The notes beneath the pieces were generated by a model. It did no database searches, had not been told where the DNA came from, and saw only the letters and a program-made list of their open reading frames with translations. A program made the position numbers and the translations under genes. DNA of 64,000 bases, taken from NCBI RefSeq assembly GCF_003075435.1, contig NZ_QCZJ01000009.1:144658-208657 (forward strand). Direction: 5' to 3'. Below, piece after piece: positions 35,604 through 43,857 of this stretch (position 1 is its first letter; each line of letters starts with the position of its first letter). This stretch comes from Terrimonas sp. Its GTDB lineage: Bacteria; Bacteroidota; Bacteroidia; Chitinophagales; Chitinophagaceae.

Positions 35604-37037
35604 CTAGTTTGCGTCCCAGAATAATTTTGTTTCAACTTCATCGCCACCAATTTTAGAAGCAGCGCTGGTATAGTTTGCAGGATTTAACTGCTGTTCATTA
35701 TTAGGGTACTGGTATCTTACAGGAAATCCTGATTTAGCGCCAACAGGCAATGTTAATTCCGGATAATCCAGTCTCCTGAGTTCTAACCAGCCATCCATTG
35801 GTCGGTTATATAAAGCAATCCATTTCTGGAAAGCAATTTTTTCTTTCCATGTGCCCGTTGCAGTTGCATAAGCTACTTCTGGTTGCGCCAGGTAAGTTGT
35901 AGCATCTCCAGCGGAACCGCCCCAATCAAGAATTGAAGCTTTAATACCATTTGTATAATGTTCAGCAGCGGTACCAGCCACAGTAAATCCTCTTTCAATG
36001 GCTTCTGCACGATAAAACTCCAGTTCTGAGTACGTTAAAAATATACCCGGAGCATCTGCTGCCGATACCTGTGCACTTGGCTTGGATGTAGTGGAATATG
36101 TATTACCCGCACCAACAACACCACCTACATATTCACCATCATTATTGGTCCCGAAGTAAAGTGATTTTCTTGGATCGTTTAAATCAATAAGCGGGTCCAT
36201 CAGATCTTCTGCAGCGAGATAATCACCACGACCCCCCAATATAATATCTGCATAAAGAGGATTGGTATTTGGGGTAGCAGACAGATAAGGCATAAGTCCA
36301 TCATCGTCTGAACTTGTAAATGCACCTGCATCTGCAGCTTCCACATTTGCTTTTGCAGTAGCAGCATCTGAATCAGCCAATATCATACCCAGCTTAAATC
36401 TCAATGTATTGGCAAATTTTTTCCATTTACTTACGCTGCCAGCATATAAAAAATCTTCTGAGCTCGAAAACCCTTTATTGTCTGTGTTAAGCGCTGAAAT
36501 ATCTGCGGCCAATCTTGAAAGCAAATCACTGTATACTGTTTTTGCATCATCATAAACAGGATAAACATTGCCAGGATCGAGTGCCTGAGAATATGGGATA
36601 TCGCCAAAAGTAGTTACCAGGTTAGCAAATACATATACCTGCATAATATCAACGATCGCAAGTTTATTTGCCTTCTCACCTTCAAGCAGTGTTGCATCAT
36701 CAGTTATAATTTTAGCTGATTCTTTATAATCTGTCAATACATCTCTGTACATAGCTCCCCACCAGGTTTGTGGAATATTCCTGGTAGAAAAATCAAACTG
36801 GGCTTCATCCTGGTATGTTGCCATTGACCAATGCTTTACTATAAAGCGGAAAGGATTGGTATTTACACTGGCAGAAACCAGGTTGTCGGATAAATTTCTT
36901 GTAGCATTTGAAAACAAGGTGCCTGCAGGAACATTTGCTGCACGCTTGGTTTCATCATTGTAGCTTGAAATATCCTTCGTGCAGGAAGTGATCAGAAGCC
37001 CCTGCAGAATAGCTATAGATATTATTAATTTTTTCAT
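35604..37037 (-). CDS. SusD/RagB-family outer-membrane lipoprotein (pair 2)
   Basis: 477 aa. Lipobox ITSC with Cys at about residue 19 (GLLITSCTKDISSY). SusD-like type 2: TWWGAMYRDVLTDYKESAKI, VYVFANLVTTFGDIPYSQAL, WKKFANTLRFKLGMILAD and IFLTYSELEFYRAEAIERG are the usual TPR and binding-face segments. Ten bases downstream of its SusC partner. No catabolic gene is adjacent. Confidence 0.9.
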   Translation of the reverse strand: MKKLIISIAILQGLLITSCTKDISSYNDETKRAANVPAGTLFSNATRNLSDNLVSASVNTNPFRFIVKHWSMATYQDEAQFDFSTRNIPQTWWGAMYRDVLTDYKESAKIITDDATLLEGEKANKLAIVDIMQVYVFANLVTTFGDIPYSQALDPGNVYPVYDDAKTVYSDLLSRLAADISALNTDNKGFSSSEDFLYAGSVSKWKKFANTLRFKLGMILADSDAATAKANVEAADAGAFTSSDDDGLMPYLSATPNTNPLYADIILGGRGDYLAAEDLMDPLIDLNDPRKSLYFGTNNDGEYVGGVVGAGNTYSTTSKPSAQVSAADAPGIFLTYSELEFYRAEAIERGFTVAGTAAEHYTNGIKASILDWGGSAGDATTYLAQPEVAYATATGTWKEKIAFQKWIALYNRPMDGWLELRRLDYPELTLPVGAKSGFPVRYQYPNNEQQLNPANYTSAASKIGGDEVETKLFWDAN

Positions 37038-37047
37038 TTTTCTGTGT

Positions 37048-40000
37048 TTAGAATTTTACATTCAGGTTAAAACCAAGTGTTCTGGTAGTAGGATAGGCAC
37101 CGCTTTGCATACCCTGTATATTACCGGCAGAAAGATTTTCTTCAGGATCAGAATAAGGCAGATTCTTGTGAATTATCCATAAGTTTCTTCCTATTATTGA
37201 AAAATCTACTCCTTTAATAACACTGGCATTTTTGAATAAGCCCTGAGGGAAGGAATATGTAAGTACTGCTTCTCTTAGTTTAACATAACTCGCATCGTAA
37301 GCAAAATCAGAAGCAGCAAAACCAGCCTGGTTTGCATCAAGCGCTACGCGTTTTGTGTTTTTGCTTCCATCAGCCAAAACACCATCTAAAATCACACCGC
37401 CACCGTCATCTGTGGTTCTGATTGATTTTCCATTCTCATTAAGACCAGCTGATTCAGGATAAATACCTGTGTAGTTTAAACCATAATACATATCCAGAGA
37501 CCATACTTTTCCACCTTTTCTCGCATCAATCAAAAAGCCCAATGAGAAATTTTTGTACTTGAATGTGTTGTAAATACCGCCAATCCACTCTGGATTATAG
37601 CTACCGAATACATTAGTAGTAGTAGTAGTAGTTCTGTAAAAACCACTTGCGTTAACAACTCTTGGAGAAACACCGTCCCAAACAATTAATGAGCTGGCAT
37701 CTTTAGGATCAATCATCATGTATGTTTTACCCTGAATTGTTCCATAAGGTTGACCTACTGTTGCATTTATACTTACACCGCCCTGGAATGAACCAAGCTG
37801 AATATTGGTAATTTCATTACCGCTTTCATCTTTAAACAACTCAACCACTTTGTTGGTGTTTTTAGTCCAGTTCAAATTAATGTTCCAGGAAAAATCTCTT
37901 GTTTTTACAGGAGTCACAAATACAGATAATTCAATTCCTTTATTTTCAATATTACCAGCATTTACATATTTGCTATTATAACCTGTAGCAGTAGATACAG
38001 AAACAGGTATGATCTGGTTATGTGTATTTGTTTTGTAATAAGTAATGTCAAATCCCAAACGATTATTCAGAAATGCAGCTTCTAAACCAATTTCCCTGCT
38101 TTTAGTTCTTTCCGGTACAAGATTTTCATTGTTTTTTGTTCCCGGAACTGAGAATAAAATTGTGCTGCCGAATGGAGTTGGCTGATCGTAAGTATCTCTA
38201 AGAGCGCCCCATGCTGCATCATTACCAACTTCAGCATAGTTCAATCTTACTTTACCGTAGGACAACCAGTTTAGTTGAGAAAGATGCTTGGAAAAAATCC
38301 AACCTGCTGAAACCGCATAGTAATTATATGCATTTGAATTTTCGGGAAGAGTAGAAGACCTGTCTCTCCTGAATGTTCCATCAAGAATTAATGTCTCTTT
38401 ATATCCCAGTGTGAGGCCGCCGAAATAACCATCTACCGCTTTTGGCTGGTAATATTCTGTTGGGTTAGGTACAGTACCTTTTGAGTTTGCAATAGAATAT
38501 AAACCGGGAACAATCAATCCACCGGAAGTAGCCTGTCCAAGATAAGTATATGTACTTCTTCTCCGGTTTGTTCCTACCAACGCTTTTACGTTAAAATCTG
38601 CACCGATATTTTTATCAAAGTTTGCGAGCAAATCATAATTTCTTTCGCTGAAGCTCAAATCATATCTTGTATAACCTGGTGTACCCTGGCTGCCTACTGC
38701 TATTCTTTCATCCATAAACTGAGTATACGAATCAAGCGTTGCTCGACCAAGTATACTTAACCAATCGGTAATTTTGTAATCTAACTGTACATTACCGAAA
38801 ATGCGGGACCTGGTATCTTTTTCATAATTTTCGTATAAAGTCCAGTAATAATTATCTGTGTAAATTGGTACAGTGCCGGCTTCAGTAGAAGGATCTTTCC
38901 AGTTCCAGGTAATGTTTTGACGATTTCTGAAATAGGCTTCTTTCTGTTCCTTTATATCCACGTTTCTTTGGTACCACTGGCGGAAATTTTGGTTTACATT
39001 TCTGCCGCTGTAACCGGTGCCATAACGGCCTTTACCATCTATTTTAGAATAGTTAGCGCTGGCAGTTGCAATAAGTTTCGGAGTGATGTTATAAGTAGCG
39101 CCAAAATTAATTGTGTTCTTTAAAACGCGGCTGTTTGGTAATACTCCTTTTTCATCATCGCGGGTATAAGCGAGTTTTATAGTTCCCCTATCTGTGCCAC
39201 CCGTTAAAACCACATTGTTATTAGTAGAAACAGCCGTTTCATAAAAATCAGCAGGAGTATATGTTGCGGCTACCCAGGGTTTTGCAGTTTTATAGTAAGG
39301 TGAAGCTGGATCAAATGCATCCCAATGATATACCATTAAGCTGGGATCGAATTTAGCACCATATGATGCGTCTTCTGAAGTAGGCACTACTAAATCATCA
39401 ACACCATCGCCGTTCGCGTCAAAATACCAGAAAAGTCTGTTGGGAGAGGAAGTACCTGAATAATTAGCAGAATACCCGGCGCCGTACTGATCCTGATATT
39501 TTGCAAAGGTATTTTTATCTATCTGTCCTACTCTAACGCCGGTATTTACAGATATGCCTAATCCTTTTTTACCTTTTTTGGTGGAGATCATAATCACACC
39601 GTTAGCTGCTCTTGAACCATATAACGCGGTTGCTGCAGCACCTTTTAATACTGAAATATTATCAATATCATCAGGGTTTATGTCTGCGGCTGCATTACCA
39701 TAATCATAACCACCTCTACCAGTTCTTTGGTTTGAAGTATTATATGTGCTGTTATCTACAGGCACACCATCAACAACAAATAACGCCTGGTTATTTGATT
39801 GTAAAGATTTCATACCGCGCACAACGATATTTGTTGATCCGCCAATACCATTACCCTGAATGATCTGTACACCGGATACCTTTCCGGAAAGCGCGGCAGC
39901 AGCATTCCCTGTGCGGAGCTTGCTTACCTCATCGCCTTTTACCTGCTGTGCGGCATAGGGCAATGTATTTTTATTACGCTTAATGCCAAGGGCAGTTACT

Positions 40001-40308
40001 ACTACTTCCTGCATATTAGCAGAAGGTTGCAGATTGATGGTCAAAGTAGACCGGTCGCTTACCGCTATATCCTGCTCTTCAAAACCGGCAGCGCTTATCG
40101 TTAATGTGGCTTTGGGATTTACTTCAATGCTGAAGTTACCATTCTGATCGGCGGCAACCCCTGTGTTTGCGCCTTTAATTTTGATGGTTGCATAAGGTAC
40201 CGGGTCTCCATTTGCGTCTGTAACCCTACCTGTTACGGTTTTGGTTTGCGAATATACTGATGCAATACATAGCATCAGCACCGCAAAGAGTGCTGCAAGT
40301 TTTCTCAT
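37048..40308 (-). CDS. SusC/RagA-family TonB-linked outer-membrane transporter (pair 2)
   Basis: 1086 aa from the ATG at 40308 (signal peptide MRKLAALFAVLMLCIASVYS). Beta-sandwich TVTGRVTDANGDPVPYATIK, plug MQEVVVTALGIKRNKNTLPY, NNQALFVVDGVPVDNSTYN, DNISVLKGAAATALYGSRAA, and a barrel ending TLGFNLNVKF. Similar plan to pair 1. Upstream lie a -7 box (40333-40340) and an inverted repeat (40346-40374) that could be an operator. Confidence 0.93.
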   Translation of the reverse strand: MRKLAALFAVLMLCIASVYSQTKTVTGRVTDANGDPVPYATIKIKGANTGVAADQNGNFSIEVNPKATLTISAAGFEEQDIAVSDRSTLTINLQPSANMQEVVVTALGIKRNKNTLPYAAQQVKGDEVSKLRTGNAAAALSGKVSGVQIIQGNGIGGSTNIVVRGMKSLQSNNQALFVVDGVPVDNSTYNTSNQRTGRGGYDYGNAAADINPDDIDNISVLKGAAATALYGSRAANGVIMISTKKGKKGLGISVNTGVRVGQIDKNTFAKYQDQYGAGYSANYSGTSSPNRLFWYFDANGDGVDDLVVPTSEDASYGAKFDPSLMVYHWDAFDPASPYYKTAKPWVAATYTPADFYETAVSTNNNVVLTGGTDRGTIKLAYTRDDEKGVLPNSRVLKNTINFGATYNITPKLIATASANYSKIDGKGRYGTGYSGRNVNQNFRQWYQRNVDIKEQKEAYFRNRQNITWNWKDPSTEAGTVPIYTDNYYWTLYENYEKDTRSRIFGNVQLDYKITDWLSILGRATLDSYTQFMDERIAVGSQGTPGYTRYDLSFSERNYDLLANFDKNIGADFNVKALVGTNRRRSTYTYLGQATSGGLIVPGLYSIANSKGTVPNPTEYYQPKAVDGYFGGLTLGYKETLILDGTFRRDRSSTLPENSNAYNYYAVSAGWIFSKHLSQLNWLSYGKVRLNYAEVGNDAAWGALRDTYDQPTPFGSTILFSVPGTKNNENLVPERTKSREIGLEAAFLNNRLGFDITYYKTNTHNQIIPVSVSTATGYNSKYVNAGNIENKGIELSVFVTPVKTRDFSWNINLNWTKNTNKVVELFKDESGNEITNIQLGSFQGGVSINATVGQPYGTIQGKTYMMIDPKDASSLIVWDGVSPRVVNASGFYRTTTTTTNVFGSYNPEWIGGIYNTFKYKNFSLGFLIDARKGGKVWSLDMYYGLNYTGIYPESAGLNENGKSIRTTDDGGGVILDGVLADGSKNTKRVALDANQAGFAASDFAYDASYVKLREAVLTYSFPQGLFKNASVIKGVDFSIIGRNLWIIHKNLPYSDPEENLSAGNIQGMQSGAYPTTRTLGFNLNVKF

Positions 40309-40332
40309 GTTTGTTTTTTTAAAATGAAGTGC

Positions 40333-40340
40333 CAAATATA
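40333..40340 (-). promoter_or_regulatory. -7 box for SusC/SusD pair 2
   Basis: TATATTTG on the minus strand matches TAnnTTTG; the ATG at 40308 lies 24 bases downstream. The inverted repeat at 40346-40374 fills the -33 region. Confidence 0.45.
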
Positions 40341-40345
40341 AAAAG

Positions 40346-40374
40346 ATTTAACAAATCTGAACTTTTTGTTAAAT
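40346..40374. promoter_or_regulatory. Inverted repeat in the -33 region of SusC/SusD pair 2
   Basis: ATTTAACAAA (40346-40355) and TTTGTTAAAT (40365-40374) are exact 10-bp arms with a 9-base spacer, centred about 20 bases upstream of the -7 box. Position suits an operator; no dedicated regulator gene is adjacent. Confidence 0.45.
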
Positions 40375-40461
40375 TTTTATTATTTGACTGTTAAAAGACA
40401 AAAGAAAAGAAAGATTTGCTGCTTATTAAAGTCGCCCAATCAGAAAACTATCGCAATACTT

Positions 40462-40490
40462 AAAACATATGCTTTATATGCATATGTTTT
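40462..40490. repeat. Perfect inverted repeat between the RND exporter and SusC pair 2
   Basis: AAAACATATGC (40462-40472) and GCATATGTTTT (40480-40490), 11-bp perfect arms with a 7-base loop. Lies 34 bases past the exporter stop on the minus strand. No strong U-run follows, so it may be a weak terminator or a binding site. Confidence 0.5.
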
Positions 40491-40523
40491 GAAATGAAAA
40501 CCTTTAACTTATGTTAACAGTCG

Positions 40524-42890
40524 TTAGTTTATTTTGTCTGTTATTTTCTTTCCCGGAAAACCTTGTTTATGCAACATATTGAGCAAAACAGGCAACAGCA
40601 CCAGGTTGGTAACCGTTGCAAATAATAAGGTAAGCGATGTAAGCCACCCCAGCGCCTGGGTGCCGCCGAATCCACTAAAAATGAAAATGCTAAAACCCGC
40701 AATTAACACAAGAGAGGTATATATAATGCTGATGCCGGTATAATGAATGGTTTGCATTACTGTAGCTCTCACATTATTGCCGTTAGCAGGCAACTGCTGC
40801 CGGTAAGTTACCAGGAATCGTATGGTTACATCTATAGCTATACCCAGTGCAATACCAAATATTAAAACGGTAGAAGGTTTCAGCGGTACTCCTGTCCAGC
40901 CCATAATGCCCGCGGTAAGCATAAGCGGCACAATATTGGGCACAAGGGAACAAATTAATATTCTAACCGATTTAAACAGGTAGAGCATGCATAATGCGAT
41001 CAGCAAAAAAGCCCACATAATACTTTCTTTCAATCCGTTGATAATAAAGCGGCTGCCTTCAAGAAATGTAATGCTGGTGCCGGTAAATTCAACATTGTAT
41101 TTGGTAGAATCAAAAAGCTGATCAGATCTTTTTTTGATGTCGTCTAATATCAAAGGCAATGCTTTGCTTCCCACATCAGCCATATTCACGCTTATCCTGG
41201 TTTTTTGCCTGGCTGTATCCATAAACGCATTCATCAACTGCTGAAAAGCATTGTTGGAGGCAGAGGGATTGACTGTATCCTTTCTCACCCGTAAATAATC
41301 TCCTACAAAAGCACCGTCAAATGTATTGGGCATTGCGTAGTTCAATGTGTCGCCATCATAAAAAGCCTGCTTGGCAAACTTTAATCCTTCTGCAAGCGAC
41401 AGAGGCCTTGCCATTTCTTTTTTTGAGGCGATATATTGCGATAAAGAATCTATCCGCGAAAAAACATCCAGTGCTTTCATGCCGCTCAATCCATACTTCC
41501 TTTTTGTATCAACAATAATTTCCAGCGGCATAATGCCTTTAAAATTCCGCTCAAAAAACTTCAGATCAACATATATCTTATCTGTTTGAGGAATATCATC
41601 TACCATGTGCCCTACAGATACAAGGCGGAGAATACCGGCTACTGAAAACACCAGCATTATAGCTGTGGTTACATAAATGGTTTTGGTATGGTTAAATACC
41701 CATTTTTCAATTTTCTTCAGCACGGCTTCGAGCCACCTGCTCTCAAGGTATTGGGTATGCTTTTGTTTTGGCGGAGGCAGATAACTCAATACAGGAGGTA
41801 TGGCTGCCAGCGAAATAAAAAATATGGCTATAATGCTTGTGCCTGCAACAACACCAAACTCTTTGAGTATGGCACTTTTTGTTAGCGCGAACACTGCAAA
41901 CCCGATTGCCGCGGAAATATTGCAGAACAGGGTAATAATTCCCATCCGGTTTACCATTTCAACCAATGCTTCTTCTTTTTTACCAGTATCAAGCCATGCG
42001 GTATGGTATTTATTAAGAAAATAAATACAGTTAGGGATCCCTATTACTACCACCAATGGCGGAATAAGCGCGGTAAGCAGGCTGATATAATACCCGCATA
42101 AATGCAGGATGCCCATACTCCAAATAACACCAATAATAACCACGCCAAGCGATAATACTGTTGCGCTTACCGACCGGAAGAACAGCATCAGGATAATTGC
42201 GGAGATCAACACAGAGCCTATCAAAAACCATTGCATTTCTTTAGCCACTTTAATTGCCATATTGGTTCTTATCAACGGCAGCCCGCTGATATGCATTTCC
42301 ACATTATGCTTTTCACCAAAGGCATAAGTATAGTGCTCTATTTCAGCAATAACTTTTTCCCTTGCTTTTGAAGCAAGCACATCTTTATTAATTCTTACGG
42401 CAATAAGATAAGCGTTGGTTTCGGGGTTATATAATAATCCCTTATAGAAAGGCAGCGACTGAAATAGCTGAACAGCACTATCAGTTTCCTGCTGAGATGC
42501 CAACGCCCCCCGGAAAACAGGCTTTACCTCCAGCTTTTGCGTGCTGTCATTTTTTTTAAGATTGATGGCATTAGCTACGCTCAGCACACTCTCTACTTTA
42601 TCAACTTTTTTCAGGTTATTGCATAAAGCAGTATAGTCATCAAAAACTGCTTTTTTGAAAAGATCATTTTTTGTAAACCCGATCACCAATGTGTTGCCGT
42701 CATCGCCAAATTGTTTTTTAAAAGCAAGGTATCGCTGGTAAAGTGGATTATCAACAGGTATGGTTCTTACAAATTCGTAACTGATGGTAACTTTTAATGC
42801 ATGGTATAACATGAATGCTGTAGAAAGCAGCAATACAATCAAAAGCACAAGCCGGTTTCTTAAAATAAACTTCCCGAGTTTTTTCCACAT
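40524..42890 (-). CDS. RND/MMPL-superfamily exporter with SSD-like domain
   Basis: 788 aa. One N-terminal helix (about 12-31), a periplasmic loop (32-210), a block of five helices (about 215-380, with GVVIIGVIWSMGILHLCGYY and IPPLVVVIGIPNCIYFLNKY), a helix at about 405-425, a second loop, and a second five-helix block (640-780, with GIALGIAIDVTIRFLV). This is the hydrophobe/lipid exporter type (HpnN/MMPL-like) that works without the CusBC-like partners; none is adjacent. Substrate probably a lipid or hopanoid-like molecule (inference). Confidence 0.85.
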   Translation of the reverse strand: MWKKLGKFILRNRLVLLIVLLLSTAFMLYHALKVTISYEFVRTIPVDNPLYQRYLAFKKQFGDDGNTLVIGFTKNDLFKKAVFDDYTALCNNLKKVDKVESVLSVANAINLKKNDSTQKLEVKPVFRGALASQQETDSAVQLFQSLPFYKGLLYNPETNAYLIAVRINKDVLASKAREKVIAEIEHYTYAFGEKHNVEMHISGLPLIRTNMAIKVAKEMQWFLIGSVLISAIILMLFFRSVSATVLSLGVVIIGVIWSMGILHLCGYYISLLTALIPPLVVVIGIPNCIYFLNKYHTAWLDTGKKEEALVEMVNRMGIITLFCNISAAIGFAVFALTKSAILKEFGVVAGTSIIAIFFISLAAIPPVLSYLPPPKQKHTQYLESRWLEAVLKKIEKWVFNHTKTIYVTTAIMLVFSVAGILRLVSVGHMVDDIPQTDKIYVDLKFFERNFKGIMPLEIIVDTKRKYGLSGMKALDVFSRIDSLSQYIASKKEMARPLSLAEGLKFAKQAFYDGDTLNYAMPNTFDGAFVGDYLRVRKDTVNPSASNNAFQQLMNAFMDTARQKTRISVNMADVGSKALPLILDDIKKRSDQLFDSTKYNVEFTGTSITFLEGSRFIINGLKESIMWAFLLIALCMLYLFKSVRILICSLVPNIVPLMLTAGIMGWTGVPLKPSTVLIFGIALGIAIDVTIRFLVTYRQQLPANGNNVRATVMQTIHYTGISIIYTSLVLIAGFSIFIFSGFGGTQALGWLTSLTLLFATVTNLVLLPVLLNMLHKQGFPGKKITDKIN

Positions 42891-43384
42891 TTGATACAGG
42901 ATTACATTTTAGAAAGTGCAAAGAAACTTATTTTGACCCGGTTTGAGAAGTTTAAGCTATTGAATTACAGAACTAATTCACTGAATTGCAGCTGCGAATT
43001 CCGGTGTATGCCATGGCGGAACAGGATTTGCTACACAAAGAGCCACGAAGAATTCACAAAGTTACACAAAGGGGTGCACTTCAGATTTTCGCGAATTGGG
43101 CAATCATACGCAGATGCCTCATGCCCCGGCATGACAGCAACGGTGGGTTGCTCAGCATTGCACTGCAGCCTGTCACCTCGAGGTACAAGAGGTCTGCTGT
43201 AGCAGTAGTACCTGTATGCGAAAATGTGAAATGCGCCCATACAGAGCGTTTTATTATTCTTTGTGGAACTTTGTGTATGCTTTGTGTGCCTCTGTGGAAT
43301 AACCATATCCCTGCAAAAAATTATTAATTGCCTTATTTAAGCTTCTACTGTGCATTTTTTTGTAATTTTTGCAAAATCATTATT
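42891..43384. repeat. 494-base intergenic region with an interrupted dispersed repeat
   Basis: No credible gene. From 42994 the sequence follows the element seen at 27380-27520: CGAATTCCGGTG, AACAGGATTTGCTACACAA, CACAAAGTTACACA. At 43068 the match breaks and resumes at 43241 with ACAGAGCGTTTTATTATTCT, then CTTTGTG-type arms to 43303. The 172 bases in between (43069-43240) have inverted ends and are listed separately. 43304-43384 is an AT-rich leader for the following gene. Confidence 0.65.
43069..43240. mobile_element. 172-base miniature element with terminal inverted repeats, inserted into another repeat
   Basis: GGGTGCACTTCAGATTTTCG plus C (43072-43092) and GCGAAAATGTGAAATGCGCC plus C (43218-43238) are inverted copies matching at 18 of 21 positions. 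Compared with the uninterrupted copy at 27380-27520, the insert lies exactly between ACA (43066-43068) and ACA (43241-43243), a 3-base target duplication. It has no ORF, so it would need a transposase encoded elsewhere. Its inner sequence TTCGCGAATTGGGCAATCAT recurs with changes at 47821-47842. Confidence 0.6.
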
Positions 43385-43723
43385 ATGAACTTCATCATCA
43401 AACTATTGGTTACTGCAGCTGTTGCTTTCGGGTTGTCACAGATCCTCAGCGGCATTCATATTGATACTTACTGGACAGCTATTGTATTTTCTTTTGTTCT
43501 GGCATTGGTAAATGTATTTATTCGCCCGCTGCTGGTTATTCTTACCATACCCTTAACCATTATTACCCTGGGTTTGTTTTTATTTGTGGTCACTGCGCTT
43601 ATGGTATTACTGGCTTCAAAAATGGTAAATGGTATCCATATTGACGGCTTTTGGTGGGCGTTGCTGTTCGGATTATTGCTTTCCATAGTAACTTCCCTGC
43701 TGTTTAGTGGCAAAAATGAGTAA
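43385..43723 (+). CDS. Phage-holin-family (YvlD-type) small membrane protein
   Basis: 112 aa from the ATG at 43385. Four hydrophobic helices with the family pattern GIHIDTYWTAIVFSFVLALV, NVFIRPLLVILTIPLTIITL and a repeat of the first motif as GIHIDGFWWALLFGLLLSIV. This is the holin-4_2/YvlD family, found as ordinary chromosomal genes in many bacteria and of unknown function. No lysis or phage genes are near, so the holin label does not imply a prophage. Confidence 0.8.
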   Translation: MNFIIKLLVTAAVAFGLSQILSGIHIDTYWTAIVFSFVLALVNVFIRPLLVILTIPLTIITLGLFLFVVTALMVLLASKMVNGIHIDGFWWALLFGLLLSIVTSLLFSGKNE

Positions 43724-43857
43724 ATCACGCTTAAAATATTGATTTTGACATACCAAAACAACCCTTTATATACGTTTAAAACAACAAACGTTACATCATC
43801 AAACAGCGCGGCAACCATTATATTCCTCCGTATTTCAAAAAACCAATAGGTTTGTGT

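Noticed and set aside
43385..43723. Holin gene as evidence of a prophage
   Set aside because: The YvlD-type family is common as a standalone chromosomal gene; no integrase, lysin or structural phage gene is nearby.
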